Positions 5,761-7,807 of a stretch of DNA of 7,807 nucleotides are shown here, in pieces. Position 1 is the first letter of the stretch, and each line of letters opens with the position of its first letter. Below the pieces are notes generated by a model that was not told the origin of the DNA, did no database searches, and was given only the letters and a program-made list of their open reading frames with translations. The stretch is from positions 1 to 7,807 of the forward strand of contig SXPW01000157.1 of the NCBI GenBank assembly GCA_005793785.1, given 5' to 3'. The DNA comes from Actinomycetota bacterium. Lineage in GTDB: Bacteria; Actinomycetota; Acidimicrobiia; Acidimicrobiales; Ilumatobacteraceae. A program made the translations under genes and the position numbers.

Positions 5761-7807
5761 CACTTCGCGAGCCGCGCCGCGTTCACCGCCTTGGTGGCGA
5801 TCGCCAACGCTTCGTCCAAGGCGGCCACGTTCTTGCCGCCAGCGGTCGCGATGTCGCCCTTGCCGCCACCGCCGCCACCCACGTGACGTGCGGCGTCCTT
5901 GATCAATTCACCGGCCTTGAATCCGCTCGTAGCCGCCACGGCGGCAACGAGGGCCACGCCTCCGGTGTCGGACACGCCGCCGAGCACGACGGCTTCGATC
6001 CCCTGCTTTGCACGAATGGCGATCGCGAGATCGCGAAGCTCGGCCGGCGAGAGTCCGTCGACTCGTGTAACGACGGTTCCCTCGACTGCGTCGGCCGCCA
6101 TCGAGTCGGCCCGTGCCGTGACGTTCGCCGACCGCAGTCGTTTGACTTCGTCGTTGAGCGCCTTCGCCGAGTCGATCGCCCGTTCGGCGGCAGCGACGAG
6201 TTCGTCCGGTTTCGCCGACAGCACCTCCGCTGCACGTGTCACCGTGTCGGCGAGGTCGAGAAGGTGACGCACGGCGTTGAGACCGGTCACCGCCTCGATG
6301 CGACGCAGGTTCGAACCGATCGATCCCTCGCTGACCACCTTGATCGGTCCGATGTCTCCCGTTGCCGAAACATGCGTACCGCCGCACAACTCGAGCGAGC
6401 TGCCCGCTTCGAGAACTCGCACGACGTCACCGTACTTGTCGCCGAAGAAGGCAATGGCCCCCTTTGCCGTCGCCGCCTGCTTGGTCATCTCACTCGCCGA
6501 GACGGCACTGTTGGCGATCACTTCCCCGTTGGCGAGCTGCTCGATGCGGCGAATCTCCGCCGGTGTGACGGCCCCGTAGTGACTGAAGTCGAAACGCAAT
6601 CGATCGGGCGCCACCAGCGATCCCGCCTGCTTGACGTGTTCACCCAGCACCTCGCGCAGGGCCCAATGCAGGATGTGGGTCGCCGTGTGGTTGCGTCGCG
6701 TGGCGGCCCGCCCCAGCGAATCGATCGTCGCGCGCACCGACACGCCTTCGGCGAACGAACCGCGAGTGACGCGAACGAGGTGGCGCCGCAGTCCCGGTGC
6801 CGCGAACGTGGTGTCGATGACTTCGGCGACCGAATTGGGCGCACCTTGCGGAGTTCCAGCCGCGGTGACGGTGCCGGTGTCCCCCACTTGACCGCCGCTT
6901 TCTGCATAGAACGGTGTGACGTCGAGGTACAACTCGTACACGGCCGATCCGTCCTCGTGATCGAACGGGCCGAGGATCGCCAGAACCCGAGAGTCGGCGG
7001 AGTCCTTCTCGTACCCGACAAAGACCGTTGGACCGTGTTGATCAACGAGACGTTTGTAGGTCGCCACGCGGGTCGGGTCGGCCACCTCACCCTTGCGGGC
7101 ATTCTTCGCACGCTCGCGCTGTTGGGTCATCTCCCGCTCGAAACCAGGGATGTCGACGTCCACACCACGCTCCGACGCGATCTCCTGGGTCAGCTCGAGC
7201 GGGAACCCGTAGGTGTCGTGGAGCGCGAACGCCGACGCGCCCGAGATGGGTTTCGACGTCCCCGAGAACTCGTCCTCGAGGATGGCCAGTCCCGTTCGCA
7301 GCGTGGATCGAAACTTCTCTTCCTCGCGGGTGATCACCCCGAGGATGAAATCGCCGCTCGTCGCCAGTTCCGGATATGCGCCCTTCATGATCTGGAGCGA
7401 TGTTTCCACCAGTGACGGCATCACCAACTTTTCACAGCCGAGCAAATACGCATGGCGTACTGCTCGTCGGATGATCCGACGCAAGACGTAGCCGCGACCC
7501 TCGTTGGACGGGAACACGCCGTCGTTGATCATCATCATCGAAGACCGGGCGTGTTCGGCGAGCACCCTCAAACTGAAACTCGGGCGGTGGTCGTAGTCGC
7601 CGACTCGGTACTCGGCACCGGTCACACGACGTCCAACGTCGATCAGCGGCGAGAGGAGGTCGGTTTCCCACACCGAGTCGACACCTTGTACGAGCGTGAG
7701 GATGCGCTCGAAACCGGCGCCGGTGTCGATCGACGGACGCGGAAGCCGGGTTCGCGAGCCGTCCTTGGCTTGGTTGTACTGCATGAAGACGAGGTTCCAG
7801 AATTCAA
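5760..7807 (-). CDS. alaS: Alanyl-tRNA synthetase (partial, N-terminus beyond window)
   Basis: Attaches alanine to tRNA-Ala and hydrolyses mischarged Ser/Gly-tRNA. The frame is open to the right edge: seven residues, EFWNLVF, precede the first visible Met at 7784, matching the EIWNLVFMQ block, so the true start and about 190 residues lie outside. Numbered from that Met: the class II motif 3 region TGAGFERI (21-28); NDGVFPSNEGRGYVLRRI (87-104); the linker HDTYGFPLELTQEIASERG (189-207); the editing domain with PFYAESGGQVGDTG (291-304), HTATH (366-370) and CGGTH (467-471), whose His366, His370, Cys467 and His471 form the metal site; and the C-Ala domain ending in HVGGGGGGKG (634-643). 674 residues follow that Met, so a full length near 870 is expected, normal for the family. 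Editing and C-Ala domains are intact. The TGA overlaps the ruvX start by one base. This is the most upstream gene visible, so any promoter lies outside. Confidence 0.99.
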   Translation of the reverse strand, partial: EFWNLVFMQYNQAKDGSRTRLPRPSIDTGAGFERILTLVQGVDSVWETDLLSPLIDVGRRVTGAEYRVGDYDHRPSFSLRVLAEHARSSMMMINDGVFPSNEGRGYVLRRIIRRAVRHAYLLGCEKLVMPSLVETSLQIMKGAYPELATSGDFILGVITREEEKFRSTLRTGLAILEDEFSGTSKPISGASAFALHDTYGFPLELTQEIASERGVDVDIPGFEREMTQQRERAKNARKGEVADPTRVATYKRLVDQHGPTVFVGYEKDSADSRVLAILGPFDHEDGSAVYELYLDVTPFYAESGGQVGDTGTVTAAGTPQGAPNSVAEVIDTTFAAPGLRRHLVRVTRGSFAEGVSVRATIDSLGRAATRRNHTATHILHWALREVLGEHVKQAGSLVAPDRLRFDFSHYGAVTPAEIRRIEQLANGEVIANSAVSASEMTKQAATAKGAIAFFGDKYGDVVRVLEAGSSLELCGGTHVSATGDIGPIKVVSEGSIGSNLRRIEAVTGLNAVRHLLDLADTVTRAAEVLSAKPDELVAAAERAIDSAKALNDEVKRLRSANVTARADSMAADAVEGTVVTRVDGLSPAELRDLAIAIRAKQGIEAVVLGGVSDTGGVALVAAVAATSGFKAGELIKDAARHVGGGGGGKGDIATAGGKNVAALDEALAIATKAVNAARLAK

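Noticed and set aside
5869..5883. Run of GGC/GGT codons near the end of alaS as a possible repeat or slippage site
   Set aside because: It encodes the Gly-rich stretch typical of the AlaRS C-Ala domain, and the frame continues normally after it.
5679..7415. Plus-strand open frame of 578 codons opposite alaS
   Set aside because: It lies wholly antisense to ruvX and alaS, whose motifs are unmistakable. The translation is Arg/His/Asp-rich with no recognisable domain, as expected of a codon-bias shadow in GC-rich DNA.

Overview
This window carries one tightly packed cluster of housekeeping genes. All of them are on the minus strand, so they read from the high-coordinate end down to position 1. 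The DNA is GC-rich. The gene order alaS > ruvX > mltG > aroE > aroC > aroK > aroB > aroQ > M24 peptidase is the one I recall from Actinomycetota (the Mycobacterium tuberculosis region from alaS down to pepQ-efp-nusB, which there contains extra genes). I infer an actinobacterium. An uncultured or less-studied lineage such as Acidimicrobiia is possible from the divergent motifs in AroB and AroQ, but the sequence alone does not settle this.

Layout in transcription order: (1) 7807-5760, alanyl-tRNA synthetase, with the N-terminal part beyond the window edge. (2) 5760-5323, RuvX/YqgF nuclease. (3) 5326-4337, MltG membrane-anchored lytic transglycosylase. (4) 4314-3466, shikimate dehydrogenase. (5) 3454-2294, chorismate synthase. 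(6) 2285-1761, shikimate kinase. (7) 1764-739, 3-dehydroquinate synthase. (8) 733-281, type II 3-dehydroquinate dehydratase. (9) 284-1, the N-terminal part of a creatinase/Xaa-Pro-aminopeptidase-like M24 protein that leaves the window. No gap between genes exceeds 22 bp. Three junctions are 4-bp ATGA overlaps and one is a 1-bp TGATG overlap, so the set looks like a translationally coupled operon. No promoter, terminator, RNA gene, repeat or mobile element is visible.

Five of the seven shikimate-pathway steps are encoded: AroB (step 2), AroQ (3), AroE (4), AroK (5) and AroC (7). Only DAHP synthase and EPSP synthase (AroA) are absent from the window. The flanking genes serve translation (alaS, and probably efp beyond the left edge), pre-rRNA or recombination processing (ruvX) and peptidoglycan synthesis (mltG).

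I see no undescribed system here. The points worth a second look are small: a cysteine-flanked insert in MltG, an altered Gly-rich motif in AroK, departures from family consensus in AroQ and AroB, the GTG start of aroE, and a partial gene at the left edge that is easy to miss.
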